Assembly (NCBI GenBank): GCA_964537505.1 | Contig: CAZICK010000003.1 | Coordinates: forward strand, 1-64,000 | Direction of reading: 5' to 3' | Source of the DNA: DAINBT01 sp036732785 | GTDB lineage: Bacteria > Planctomycetota > Phycisphaerae > Sedimentisphaerales > SM23-30 | Length of the DNA: 64,000 nucleotides | Shown: piece after piece, positions 7,351 through 16,055 of the stretch | How positions within the stretch are numbered: the stretch's first letter is position 1 | Layout: every line of letters starts with the position of its first letter | Position numbers and translations under genes: made by a program | Notes under the pieces: model-generated | Told to the model about the DNA's origin: nothing | The model's input: the letters and a program-made list of their open reading frames with translations, nothing else | The model's database searches: none

Positions 7351-8694
7351 ATGATCCGGTCATCCGTTCTCGGGGGAGTACTGTTGATTCTCATCTTTGG
7401 CCAATCCGCGATGTGTAGTCAGATTATCGGCCAGGTGAGCGATCCATGTGATTTGGACATCTTGGACTTCACTGACATCACCTCGGCCTGGGTGGAAAAA
7501 GACGGTTCTTCGTTGATTTTTGTGATGCAACTCCGTGGCAGCATCCCCGCTCCGATCGATCTGTCCGAATTCGATGCCAGCTTGACTTACATCTGGCTCG
7601 TGGATGCAGACAATAATCCCAACACGGGCCAGAGCCCGGGGGATTCCGGCAGCGAATTCAACATCCGGGCGGTCATCAGTCAGAATCCTGGCCTTGCGGG
7701 TGGGTTTGTGGATGTCGTCGGCGACCTGCCCGGGGGTGGCAGCGGTGCGGTAGTGGTCAACGGCAATCAGGTTCGTATCACCATCGAACAATCTCAGGTT
7801 GCTTCGCCTGCGGCTTTCCACTGGCGCTCCGACGCCTGGCTTTGGGTTCCTGACACGGTCGTTTCCGCCAACCACGTCACCACTTCGGGCTTGGCCAGAG
7901 TTCAGGCTTACGGGGTGTTGTATCAAGCCGAACCCCGCTTCCATAACGTCCAGCTCAGTTACACTGCCAGCCAATGCGCCCCGGGCTCCGAGGATCCTAA
8001 TCTGGCCACGGTGGTTATGGAAAACTCCAATTACAACAATTCCGGCACCGATCCGGTTTTTATTTCGATTGACGGCAAGTTTCCTCCGGAAACGCCGGAC
8101 AATTATCAAATTCTCGCCCAGGCGCTGGGCAATGCCGGTTTCATGCACGTCCGCAATCATGCCCGCATGGACGTTGAGAACGCCGATCCAAGTGTTTTTG
8201 GCCAAAGCGTCGCCCAATCCAACTTTGATGTCGAGTTCATTCTCTATGGCCCCAATGAAACCGGCGACATTCCCCCGGACACCTTTATCCTGAAATACAC
8301 TCATGATTACCACCTGTTTGGCATCGATGTTAGAGGTATGAGCAGTGGCCGCAGCTTCGCCCAAATCGTCATTGTACAGATTGATCCCACCGTTCAGAAG
8401 GGCGTCTGGGTTCACCAGCAGGAGGGGTTGAACAATGATCTCTTTGAGAAAGTCGAAGAGACGATTGATCTGGCTGCTTACGGCTTCGAATATGGCGTTC
8501 GCTACGGCCTCGATTTGCTCCTGATAGACGAGGCTACAGTCCCGGCGCCATCTCCTTATGCGGAAGCGGTCACGGATTCGACCTTTATTGGTTCCATCGA
8601 GGTGAAACCGCTGGCGGGCGATCTAAATGGGGATGGTACCGTGGACCTCACCGATTTTACCCTACTCGCCGGAAACTGGCTAGTAAGCCGGTAA
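7351..8694 (+). CDS. secreted protein with C-terminal dockerin-like repeat
   Basis: 447 residues from the ATG at 7351, which has AGGAG upstream and gives a signal peptide (MIRSSVLGGVLLILIFGQSA, cleavage near MCS-Q); an earlier ATG at 7315 has no ribosome binding site. The body is beta-rich and has no recognised catalytic motif. The last 27 residues, with GDLNGDGTVDLTDFTLLAGNWL, form a single dockerin/EF-hand calcium loop (D-x-N-x-D-G-x-x-D-x-x-D). Such terminal repeats are abundant on exported planctomycete proteins and may serve in surface attachment or assembly. The role of the main domain is unknown. Confidence 0.75.
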   Translation: MIRSSVLGGVLLILIFGQSAMCSQIIGQVSDPCDLDILDFTDITSAWVEKDGSSLIFVMQLRGSIPAPIDLSEFDASLTYIWLVDADNNPNTGQSPGDSGSEFNIRAVISQNPGLAGGFVDVVGDLPGGGSGAVVVNGNQVRITIEQSQVASPAAFHWRSDAWLWVPDTVVSANHVTTSGLARVQAYGVLYQAEPRFHNVQLSYTASQCAPGSEDPNLATVVMENSNYNNSGTDPVFISIDGKFPPETPDNYQILAQALGNAGFMHVRNHARMDVENADPSVFGQSVAQSNFDVEFILYGPNETGDIPPDTFILKYTHDYHLFGIDVRGMSSGRSFAQIVIVQIDPTVQKGVWVHQQEGLNNDLFEKVEETIDLAAYGFEYGVRYGLDLLLIDEATVPAPSPYAEAVTDSTFIGSIEVKPLAGDLNGDGTVDLTDFTLLAGNWLVSR

Positions 8695-8764
8695 ACAGGG
8701 TGAGGAGAAGCCGAAGGACTGCAAAACGGTTTTTCGATAGAAGCCATGTCTATCTTGAGCCTCT

Positions 8765-8783
8765 ACGGTCCTCTCTGGACCGT
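8765..8783 (+). terminator. hairpin after dockerin gene
   Basis: A 7-bp perfect stem, ACGGTCC and GGACCGT, with a 5-nt loop lies 71 nt past the dockerin protein stop. There is no U-run after it, so it is either a weak terminator or a transcript-stabilising hairpin. Confidence 0.4.
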
Positions 8784-8922
8784 AACCACGGATTAGAGGT
8801 TCAGGATGCTATGTTTTTGATGGGCAATAAGGCATAAGATGGGCAGGTGACCAAGTGAATGTAATATTGGGATTTGCTCATATATTTAGGCGATCATATA
8901 CTTATTTACTCAACAGGAGAGG

Positions 8923-10353
8923 ATGGTCTTGGCGGATTCCGAACTAGCCCGTAAACAGTTGCTGGATCGTATTGAGCATCTGATGGAAGCGAAAGATTTC
9001 GAGGCGTTGCGTCAGTTGTTGTCTGAATCGCGTTCTTCGGATGTGGCAGAAGTGATCGAGGTGGTAGATGAGATCGCCCGTCAGATATTGTTCGATCTGC
9101 TCGATCCTCGGGATGCTGGCGAGGTGCTGGAAAAGATCGACGAAGCTACTCGCAGCGAAGTCGTGGAAGGCCTTACCAGCGACGAGTTGACCGATATTGT
9201 CGCCACAATGCCGCCCGATGAAGCCGCCAACGTTGTAGCCGAGCTGAGCGAAGAACGGTCCGAAAAGGTTCTCGACCATATTCCCAAGGCCGGATCGGAC
9301 CAGATTGAAAAGCTGCTGAAGTACGAAGAGGACACTGCCGGCGGCATTATGAACCCGGAACTGGTGACGGTGGGGATAAATGGTACCGTTGCCGATGCCA
9401 TTCATAGCTTTTGCAAGTCGGATCCCGAAGAGGATTTTTATTATGTTTTTGTCGTGGATGACCAGAATCGGCTCAAAGGCAGTATCGCACTGGACAGCCT
9501 GCTTCGCCATCCCCGCGAAACGTTGATAGCCGAGATTCTGGATGAGGAGCTTCCGACAGTCTATGTCAATGCCGACCAGGAAGAAATCGCCAACACGTTC
9601 CGTAAGAACGACCTTATCGCAATGCCGGTAGTTGGCAAGAATGGTGTTCTGCTCGGCCATATCACAGTGGATGATGTTGTTGACGTGATGGAAGAGGAAG
9701 CCGAAGAAGACGCTCTGGTGATGGCCGGTACCCACCCGGCTGAGCTGGATACGCCCAAGATATTCAAAGCCGCCACTGTTCGTCTGACCTGGCTGCTGAC
9801 ATGCATGGCAGGTGCTATGTTTGCGGCATTGACTTTTTATGCGGTTTTTCAAGACCGGTTCAACCAGTCCGATTGGTTCTGCATAGTGTTGTTTATCCCC
9901 GCTATCATGGCTATGGGCGGTAACAGCGGCATGCAGACTTCGACAATTGTCGTTCGTGGCCTGGCAACAGGTGATTTGGCGGCACTGGATTTTTCGCAGG
10001 TTTTTTTACGTGAGTTTCGGGTTGCCTTGATCGTAGCGACTATCTGTGGACTCATGGCCGGGAGCGTAGCGGGTGTCTGGCTTGGTCTGTTCCAAACCCA
10101 GGGTTTTAATACTGCTCATGCACCGATTCTGGGCGTAGCGGTGGGACTATCGATGTTTTGTGCCATAATGCTTTCCACTCTGCTGGGACTGTCGCTGCCT
10201 TACGTTTTCCGCAAAATCGGGATCGATCCGGCGATCAGCTCAGGACCTCTGGTAACTACCACCAACGATATAATCAGCTACATGGTTTATTTTAGCGTCG
10301 CCCTGTTGTTATTGAGGGTATTTGGGGGCGAACCCGGGCCAGCTGTGACATAA
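8923..10353 (+). CDS. mgtE: magnesium transporter MgtE
   Basis: Inner-membrane Mg2+ channel/transporter. The 476 residues follow the MgtE order: an N-terminal helical domain (about residues 1-130, with GLTSDELTDIVATMPPDEA), two CBS domains (about 135-255), then five membrane helices (LTWLLTCMAGAMFAALTFY, IVLFIPAIMAMGGNSGMQ and three more). The pore motif PAIMAMGGNSGMQTSTIVVRG is intact. The ATG follows GGAGAGG. The 220-nt upstream region shows no recognisable M-box riboswitch, so regulation is probably through the cytosolic Mg2+-binding domains. Confidence 0.95.
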   Translation: MVLADSELARKQLLDRIEHLMEAKDFEALRQLLSESRSSDVAEVIEVVDEIARQILFDLLDPRDAGEVLEKIDEATRSEVVEGLTSDELTDIVATMPPDEAANVVAELSEERSEKVLDHIPKAGSDQIEKLLKYEEDTAGGIMNPELVTVGINGTVADAIHSFCKSDPEEDFYYVFVVDDQNRLKGSIALDSLLRHPRETLIAEILDEELPTVYVNADQEEIANTFRKNDLIAMPVVGKNGVLLGHITVDDVVDVMEEEAEEDALVMAGTHPAELDTPKIFKAATVRLTWLLTCMAGAMFAALTFYAVFQDRFNQSDWFCIVLFIPAIMAMGGNSGMQTSTIVVRGLATGDLAALDFSQVFLREFRVALIVATICGLMAGSVAGVWLGLFQTQGFNTAHAPILGVAVGLSMFCAIMLSTLLGLSLPYVFRKIGIDPAISSGPLVTTTNDIISYMVYFSVALLLLRVFGGEPGPAVT

Positions 10354-10384
10354 CTACTTAAAATACAAGCGGTTATGAAAAATT

Positions 10385-10417
10385 GGGCCGAGGTTTTCTC
10401 GCCCGGCGATTTTTTTT
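10385..10417 (+). terminator. intrinsic terminator of mgtE
   Basis: Stem GGG-CGAG / CTCG-CCC with one bulged C and a short T-rich loop, followed closely by eight Ts, 32 nt after the mgtE stop. Confidence 0.75.
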
Positions 10418-10448
10418 GTAAATCTCTAAGGATTTGTCATAAAAGCAT

Positions 10449-10476
10449 TTGACACGGTGAAAGTTTTATTTACAAT
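10449..10476 (+). promoter_or_regulatory. promoter of rplM-rpsI
   Basis: TTGACA (10449-10454), 16-nt spacer, TACAAT (10471-10476). It lies just after the mgtE terminator and about 110 nt before the rplM start, so the ribosomal protein pair is an independent transcription unit. Confidence 0.75.
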
Positions 10477-10592
10477 AGAGAATTCCGCTTTGTTGTGGAC
10501 TGAGTGGCCCAGGCGGATAAAATGGTGAAATTGTAACGCCAGTGTTAATTGTAATTCTGGTTTGGAAACAACCTGGAAGAAAGAGATTTTCG

Positions 10593-11045
10593 ATGCGAGC
10601 AATGCAACAGAAGACTACTGTGGCCCATAAGAGCAATGTCGAACAGTCATGGTACGTGACTAGTGCCGAAGGTCAGATTCTCGGCCGTTTTGCCACTCGG
10701 ATCGCTATGGTACTAATGGGCAAACATCAGCCCGGTTATACTCCGCATGTGGACACCGGTGATTTTGTTGTTGTTACCAACTGCGAGAAGATACGGTTGA
10801 CCGGCAAAAAAGCTGAAACCAGGCAGTATGATTATTACACCTATTATACCGGCGGCCATAAGTACGTCAGCCATGCCAAGATGATGGATAAGAGACCGGA
10901 GCAGATTATCATCGAGGCGGTCCGCCGTATGCTGCCAAAAAGCAAATTGGGCCGAAAAATGCTCTCGAAACTAAAAGTATATCGCGGCAGTGACCATCCA
11001 CATGCCGCGCAAATGCCGCAGGAACTGGAACTTAGCCGTGTTTGA
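10593..11045 (+). CDS. rplM: 50S ribosomal protein L13
   Basis: Large-subunit protein important early in 50S assembly. The start at 10593 (MRAMQQKTTVAHKSNVEQSWYV) is chosen because GAAGAAAGAG lies upstream and the frame before it is not conserved L13 sequence. Family motifs are present: W-Y-V...GRFATRIAMVLMGKH, GDFVVVTNCEKIRLTGKK, and RMLPKSKLGRKMLSKLKVYRGSDHPHAAQ. The length of 150 residues is normal. It pairs with rpsI 46 nt downstream. Confidence 0.95.
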   Translation: MRAMQQKTTVAHKSNVEQSWYVTSAEGQILGRFATRIAMVLMGKHQPGYTPHVDTGDFVVVTNCEKIRLTGKKAETRQYDYYTYYTGGHKYVSHAKMMDKRPEQIIIEAVRRMLPKSKLGRKMLSKLKVYRGSDHPHAAQMPQELELSRV

Positions 11046-11091
11046 TGACAGCCAATATCAATACTTTTTTATGTAAAATGAGGTTTTTAAC

Positions 11092-11637
11092 GTGACAGAA
11101 CAGCCCGAACAAGGTGCTCCTTTGGTTAATCCGGGAAAGGCATTTTCCGATCTTCAGGGAGCCGCAGTCCGCGTGACAACGTCCGGCCGACAAATCAGCC
11201 CGCAAGAGGAACCCCAGAAAAAGCCTCCCACCGCAGCCGAGTTGGGACCAAAGGAGTATTGCTGGGGAACCGGCCGACGCAAGTCAGCCGTAGCGCGTGT
11301 AAGAATCCGTCCCGGGAACGGTAAGATTCTTGTCAATAAGCGCGAGCTTGATGATTTCTTTCCACGTATCCAGGACCGCCAAGACGTTCAGGCGCCTTTG
11401 GTCGCCAGCGATAGTACGGGGAAATACGATGTTCTCATCCAGGTTCATGGTGGCGGCATTACCGGCCAGGCCGGCGCCGTCAAACTCGGCTTGGCCCGTG
11501 CCCTGGTAATTGCCGATCCCGAGACCTTCATCGCACTGCGTGATGCCGGGCTTTTGACGCGTGACAGCCGAATGATAGAACGTAAAAAATATGGCAAAAA
11601 AAAGGCACGCAAGAGCTTCCAGTTCTCCAAACGTTAA
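11092..11637 (+). CDS. rpsI: 30S ribosomal protein S9 with N-terminal extension
   Basis: Small-subunit protein whose basic C-terminal tail contacts P-site tRNA. It begins at GTG with GAGGT upstream. The S9 core starts near residue 56 (GTGRRKSAVARVRI), followed by VHGGGITGQAGAVKLGLARAL, RDSRMIERKKYGKKKARKSFQFSKR, and the universal Lys/Arg end. The first 55 residues, rich in Pro, Gln and Glu, are an extension absent from typical S9 of about 130 residues. No internal start near the core has a better ribosome binding site. A strong terminator follows. Confidence 0.94.
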   Translation: MTEQPEQGAPLVNPGKAFSDLQGAAVRVTTSGRQISPQEEPQKKPPTAAELGPKEYCWGTGRRKSAVARVRIRPGNGKILVNKRELDDFFPRIQDRQDVQAPLVASDSTGKYDVLIQVHGGGITGQAGAVKLGLARALVIADPETFIALRDAGLLTRDSRMIERKKYGKKKARKSFQFSKR

Positions 11638-11661
11638 TCGCTGCAAATATTCGAATCTTAC

Positions 11662-11697
11662 AGGCTCCTGTTGCTATGCCGGCGGGAGCCTTTTTTT
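11662..11697 (+). terminator. intrinsic terminator of rplM-rpsI
   Basis: Stem AGGCTCC / GGAGCCT with seven Ts after it, 24 nt past the rpsI stop and just before argC. Confidence 0.85.
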
Positions 11698-11714
11698 AGA
11701 AAACCGACAGAATC

Positions 11715-12725
11715 ATGATTAAAGTCGCAATAATTGGCGCCACCGGCTATACCGCTCGCGAATCCATCGAGATACTTTTGCGACATCCCCAGGCGGAAGT
11801 AACTTATCTGACGGCCCTGCCGGAAGAGTGCGGACATGTTACGGACGTGTTTGCGATGCTGGCCAACCGGCTTGATCTGCCCATCGAGCCGGTGGACCTG
11901 GACAAATTAGCCGAGCTTGGGGATGTGGCTCTTTGCTGTCTGCCGCACAAGGTGTCGATGCAGTTTGTCGGTCAGCTCCTTGAGACCGGCGTAAAGGTCG
12001 TCGATTTTAGCGCCGACTATCGCCTCCATGACGTTGCCCTTTATGAAAAGGTTTATAAGGTCAAACACACCGACAAGAAAAATATCAGCCAAGCGGCGTT
12101 CGGACTGCCGGAGCTGTTCCGCCATGATATTGAAGGCGCCAGTCTGGTTGCAAATCCCGGCTGCTATCCCACCGCGGCTGCCCTGGCCCTGGCGCCGCTG
12201 CTGCAGGAAAAACTGATCGCCTGTGACGATATTATCGTCAATGCTGTCTCCGGCGTCTCCGGCGTCGGGCGTAAGGCTGATCTCACCTTTCATTTTCCTG
12301 AAATGAATGAAAACCTTTTCGCTTACGCAGTGGGCACACATCGGCATACGCCCGAAATCGAACAGATACTGACCGAATCCTGTAATCAAAAGACCCGGGT
12401 ACTCTTCCAACCGCACGTGGGCAGTTTCGATCGCGGCATTAGTGAGACCATTTATTGTCAGCCGCTGGCCCGGGCAGATTCTAAAGATTTGGATAAACTT
12501 TATAACAGGTTTTACGCTGACGAACCGTTTGTGCGGATGCTGAATAAACCGCCGGCGATCAAGAACGTGGTCGGTACGAATTTTTGTGACATTTTCGCTA
12601 CCGCCACCCAGGGGAAAATCGTGGTCTTCTGTGCCATTGACAACCTGATAAAAGGCGCCGCCGGCCAGGCGGTGCAGAACATGAATATAATCTGTAATCT
12701 TCCTGAAACCATGGGACTTCTGTAG
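11715..12725 (+). CDS. argC: N-acetyl-gamma-glutamyl-phosphate reductase
   Basis: NADPH-dependent reduction of N-acetylglutamyl phosphate to the semialdehyde in arginine synthesis. The 336 residues open with the dinucleotide-binding pattern VAIIGATGYTARESIEIL. The catalytic cysteine lies in LVANPGCYPTAAALALAP. A conserved HRHTPEIEQ follows, with NLIKGAAGQAVQNMN at the C-terminus. argJ follows 39 nt downstream, giving an argCJ pair. The other arg genes are elsewhere. Confidence 0.95.
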   Translation: MIKVAIIGATGYTARESIEILLRHPQAEVTYLTALPEECGHVTDVFAMLANRLDLPIEPVDLDKLAELGDVALCCLPHKVSMQFVGQLLETGVKVVDFSADYRLHDVALYEKVYKVKHTDKKNISQAAFGLPELFRHDIEGASLVANPGCYPTAAALALAPLLQEKLIACDDIIVNAVSGVSGVGRKADLTFHFPEMNENLFAYAVGTHRHTPEIEQILTESCNQKTRVLFQPHVGSFDRGISETIYCQPLARADSKDLDKLYNRFYADEPFVRMLNKPPAIKNVVGTNFCDIFATATQGKIVVFCAIDNLIKGAAGQAVQNMNIICNLPETMGLL

Positions 12726-12764
12726 ATAAAAAAGGTCAACCTGCCCAATAAGGTCTGATACCCA

Positions 12765-13967
12765 ATGGCAAATAAAACTCTCACCGGACCAAAAGGTTTT
12801 CGCATCGCCGCGGTGAAAGCCGGCATCAAAGCCAGCGGCAATCTCGATCTCGGTTTGATCGTTGCCGACCTGCCGTGCCGTGTGGGCGCAACATTTACGA
12901 CCAACAAAGTAGTCGGTGCGCCCGTGGAAGTCACACGCGAGCATATCAAAGGAGGAAGAGCACAGGCGATTTTTGTCAACGCCGGCAACTCCAACACCTG
13001 TACCGGCGCACGCGGCAGGCGTGATGCAGATACGATCTGCCGTGAAGTGGCCAGGCGGGTTTCGGTAAACCCACAGGATGTACTGGTCTGTTCTACCGGT
13101 GTGATCGGACATTATCTGCCGATGGAGAAGGTCTGCCGTGGAATCGCGCAGGCGGGATCGAAGCTTTCCGTTTCCGCCCAGTCCAGCCGCCAGTTCGCCC
13201 GGGCAATTCTGACCACCGATACCAAAACCAAGACGGCCCATCGGACGGTTCGATTAGGCTCCAAAACAGCACAGATAGCCGGTTGCGCCAAAGGTTCCGG
13301 AATGATAGCGCCAAATATGGCAACCATGCTGGCGTTTATAACGACCGACATCAATATCAACTCAACTCTTTTGCAGCGGGCGATCAAACAGGCTGTAAAC
13401 GTGACCTTCAATAAGGTCTCGATCGACAATCACACGAGCACCAGTGACACTGCTATCGTGTTGGCGTCGGGATTGGCCGGCAACAAAAGTATCACCCGCG
13501 GTGGCGCCGAATATGAGCGGTTCGCCGAGGCGCTGTATATGGTCTGTGACGATCTGGCCCGGCAAATAGCCGCCGATGGTGAGGGCGCCACCTGCGGAGT
13601 TACCGTTACAGTTACCGGCGCCGCCACGGGCCGTGATGGCGCCAAGGCGCTGCGAGCCATTGTCGATAGCCCACTGGTCCGCACCGCCTTTAACGGAGCC
13701 GACCCCAATTGGGGACGCATCATCAGCGCGGTCGGCTACAGCGGCGCAAAATTCGACCCCAACAAGCTTGCCTGCAGGATCGCCGGGACAACTGTTTACC
13801 GTAAAGGGCGACCCAGCCGCTTCGATGCCGGCAAGTTGACGCATAAAATGAAAGCCAAAAATTGGCAGGTAAATGTGGATCTGGGCGTGGGAACGTTCAG
13901 TGATTTTTGCTATACCTGCGATCTGTCACGTGAATACGTCACTATCAACGCTGATTACCACACCTAA
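12765..13967 (+). CDS. argJ: bifunctional glutamate N-acetyltransferase / amino-acid acetyltransferase
   Basis: Transfers the acetyl group from N-acetylornithine to glutamate (recycling) and may also use acetyl-CoA. The 400-residue precursor self-cleaves before the catalytic Thr in IAPNMATMLAF (about residue 185), the ArgJ signature. Other hallmarks are VNAGNSNTCTG, STGVIG and GADPNWGRI. Having argJ directly after argC implies the cyclic arginine route. No regulator or ARG-box was recognised. Confidence 0.95.
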   Translation: MANKTLTGPKGFRIAAVKAGIKASGNLDLGLIVADLPCRVGATFTTNKVVGAPVEVTREHIKGGRAQAIFVNAGNSNTCTGARGRRDADTICREVARRVSVNPQDVLVCSTGVIGHYLPMEKVCRGIAQAGSKLSVSAQSSRQFARAILTTDTKTKTAHRTVRLGSKTAQIAGCAKGSGMIAPNMATMLAFITTDININSTLLQRAIKQAVNVTFNKVSIDNHTSTSDTAIVLASGLAGNKSITRGGAEYERFAEALYMVCDDLARQIAADGEGATCGVTVTVTGAATGRDGAKALRAIVDSPLVRTAFNGADPNWGRIISAVGYSGAKFDPNKLACRIAGTTVYRKGRPSRFDAGKLTHKMKAKNWQVNVDLGVGTFSDFCYTCDLSREYVTINADYHT

Positions 13968-14261
13968 AGCGATTGTCCCCCGCAAATCGCCTGGATAATA
14001 ATCAACTACCGGCAGAGCAACGGGGCGATTTCTACCAAAGCCAAGTCTGATAACGCTGTAAGTGGCAAATAATCCTGCGTTTTTGACCGGTAAGCTCAGC
14101 TATTTCCTAACCAATTTATCAGGATTTCCCTTAAATTCTAGGGCCAACCAAGCCGATTATAGCACTTTAAGAGGGGGGCAGGCTTTTGGATAACAGGTGG
14201 TCTTGTAGTAGGGAGATCACCAAATTTAAATTCCATGGTAGGACAGTGGAGGCTTATTTTA

Positions 14262-15842
14262 ATGCCAAGTGATGTTTTGATGGGGCAGCAATCGCCGGTA
14301 GATGATAAAAAATTAGATCAACTCTTGTCCGAGGCTGATGTACCCACTTTACCAATGGTGGCGCAGAAGCTGGTGGAGCTTTGCAGGGACGAAAATGCCA
14401 ATTTTGCTGATTTTGCCCGTGTGATAGAGGCTGATCCGGGATTGGCCTCCCGTCTGTTGCGTGTGGCTAACTCGGCCTATTACGGCCTGCGTCACAAGGC
14501 TTCGACCCTGGAACGAGCCATCACCGCACTGGGATTGAAATACGTCAAGTCGGTTTCACTGGGTTTTCATTTGGCTACCGCCTTGAACAATTTCGGTACG
14601 TCGGGCTTTAACATGTCGGACTTTTGGCGTCATAGTGTTCTGCGAGCTGTTTTGGCGCGGCAGTTGGCCAATCATTACTGTTCCGCGCGATGCCAGGAGG
14701 CGTTTCTGATCGGACTGCTGCAAGATTGCGGCATACCTTTTTTGGTGCAGGCGCTCGGCCAGGAATATGCCAAGTTGTGGCATAACACAAACAACAATTC
14801 TCAGGCTTCCCTGTATCTCCTCGAACATGAATTATTCCCGTTCGATCATCTCGCCGCTGCCGGAATAATTACCCAACAGTGGGGGCTGCCGAAGTTGCTG
14901 GCCCATCCCATCTGCGTCCACCATTGTCGTAGTGAGGCCCAGCCCAGTACGGATGAGGAGGTTCAATTGTCCCAGATCGCCTATTTTGTCGGCACACTCT
15001 CGCTGAACGGTCCTGAGTCGCTCAGCGAAGAAGACATAACATTGCTGGACTATGCCCACACTACATTTGGACTTAGCGGTAAAGATCTGAATAAGATATT
15101 GGAGAAAACCAGTCATGAATTTTCCGGTGTTTCAAAGCTTTTTGGCAACATCCTTCCTGACCAGGTTGATATCGCCAAGTTGCTCAGCCAAACCAATAAC
15201 CTGCTCAGCGGTCTGGCCAACGACGCCAACCGCAAGATTTTTGATTTTGAATCAGAGATGAAGGAGTTCAAAAGCTATTGTGATAGTTTGACTAATTCGG
15301 TCGCTCATTATCGTCAACAGGCTCAGACCGATCCGCTCACCGGTCTGGCTACCCGCGACGTACTGACTGGGAACCTGGAGGAAGCTTGTCAGAGCCTGCG
15401 ATCGGGGCAGGCTTCGCTGGCAGTATTATTTATCGATATCGACAACTTCAAAGAAGTTAACGATCTATACGGCCACTCTGCCGGTGATCGGTTACTCAAG
15501 GAATTCGCCCGGATGCTGCAAGAGCGATTTGGCAATACAGGTTGTGTAGCTCGTTATGGCGGCGATGAATTTGTGGTGGGCTTGAGTGGAGTGCAGCTGG
15601 ATCAGGCCGTTCTCCTGACAAAGAATTTACTCGAGAAAATTCACAACTTCCCTTTGTCGAACGTTTCGCAGATTCCCCCCGATGGTGCGGTTCTTTCCTG
15701 CAGTATCGGTATGGTTTTTTACGAAGCCGGGGCTTCTCCCGCCGGGGCGGCGGGAATTCTCGAACTGGCCGATCACCAGATGTATCTGGTCAAAGATAAC
15801 GGCAAAAACAACCTGAGCTATCAGGTCATCAATTCGCTATAA
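14262..15842 (+). CDS. HDOD domain protein with active-looking GGDEF diguanylate cyclase domain
   Basis: Probable signalling protein that could make cyclic di-GMP. The start at 14262 has GTGGAGG 9 nt upstream; an earlier ATG at 14235 has none. Residues of about 20-300 are a HDOD domain (LPMVAQKLVELCRDENANF, RLLRVANSAYYGL, AITALGLKYVKSVSL). The C-terminal 170 residues are a GGDEF domain with LTGLATRDVL, LFIDIDNFKEVNDLYGHSAGD and an intact YGGDEF. The RxxD inhibitory site that normally sits five residues before GGDEF is absent (GNTG instead), so product inhibition is not expected. It is a monocistronic gene. The 294-nt stretch before it contains nothing recognised. Confidence 0.88.
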   Translation: MPSDVLMGQQSPVDDKKLDQLLSEADVPTLPMVAQKLVELCRDENANFADFARVIEADPGLASRLLRVANSAYYGLRHKASTLERAITALGLKYVKSVSLGFHLATALNNFGTSGFNMSDFWRHSVLRAVLARQLANHYCSARCQEAFLIGLLQDCGIPFLVQALGQEYAKLWHNTNNNSQASLYLLEHELFPFDHLAAAGIITQQWGLPKLLAHPICVHHCRSEAQPSTDEEVQLSQIAYFVGTLSLNGPESLSEEDITLLDYAHTTFGLSGKDLNKILEKTSHEFSGVSKLFGNILPDQVDIAKLLSQTNNLLSGLANDANRKIFDFESEMKEFKSYCDSLTNSVAHYRQQAQTDPLTGLATRDVLTGNLEEACQSLRSGQASLAVLFIDIDNFKEVNDLYGHSAGDRLLKEFARMLQERFGNTGCVARYGGDEFVVGLSGVQLDQAVLLTKNLLEKIHNFPLSNVSQIPPDGAVLSCSIGMVFYEAGASPAGAAGILELADHQMYLVKDNGKNNLSYQVINSL

Positions 15843-16055
15843 AGCATTCCAAATATCAGGATTGCCCGGGCCTAATCACGCCTAATCCGGCCCTGTCTCT
15901 AATCCTGCCTGTTATCAGCAGAAGATCGTCTGTTTGGGAAAAGGCGGCATCTCGTCGGATCCTTCCAATTTGATACTTGAAACCCGCGGCCTTAAGCTCT
16001 AAAATCAAGAGCAAATTAAACCCTGGGACGGATGAACGGATGAACGGATAAAACA

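Noticed and set aside
7360..8415. 351-codon minus-strand frame opposite the dockerin protein
   Set aside because: Shadow of a GC-rich gene whose plus-strand frame has a signal peptide, dockerin repeat and ribosome binding site.
8696..8922. M-box magnesium riboswitch before mgtE
   Set aside because: No recognisable conserved blocks; only a short hairpin without a U-run.
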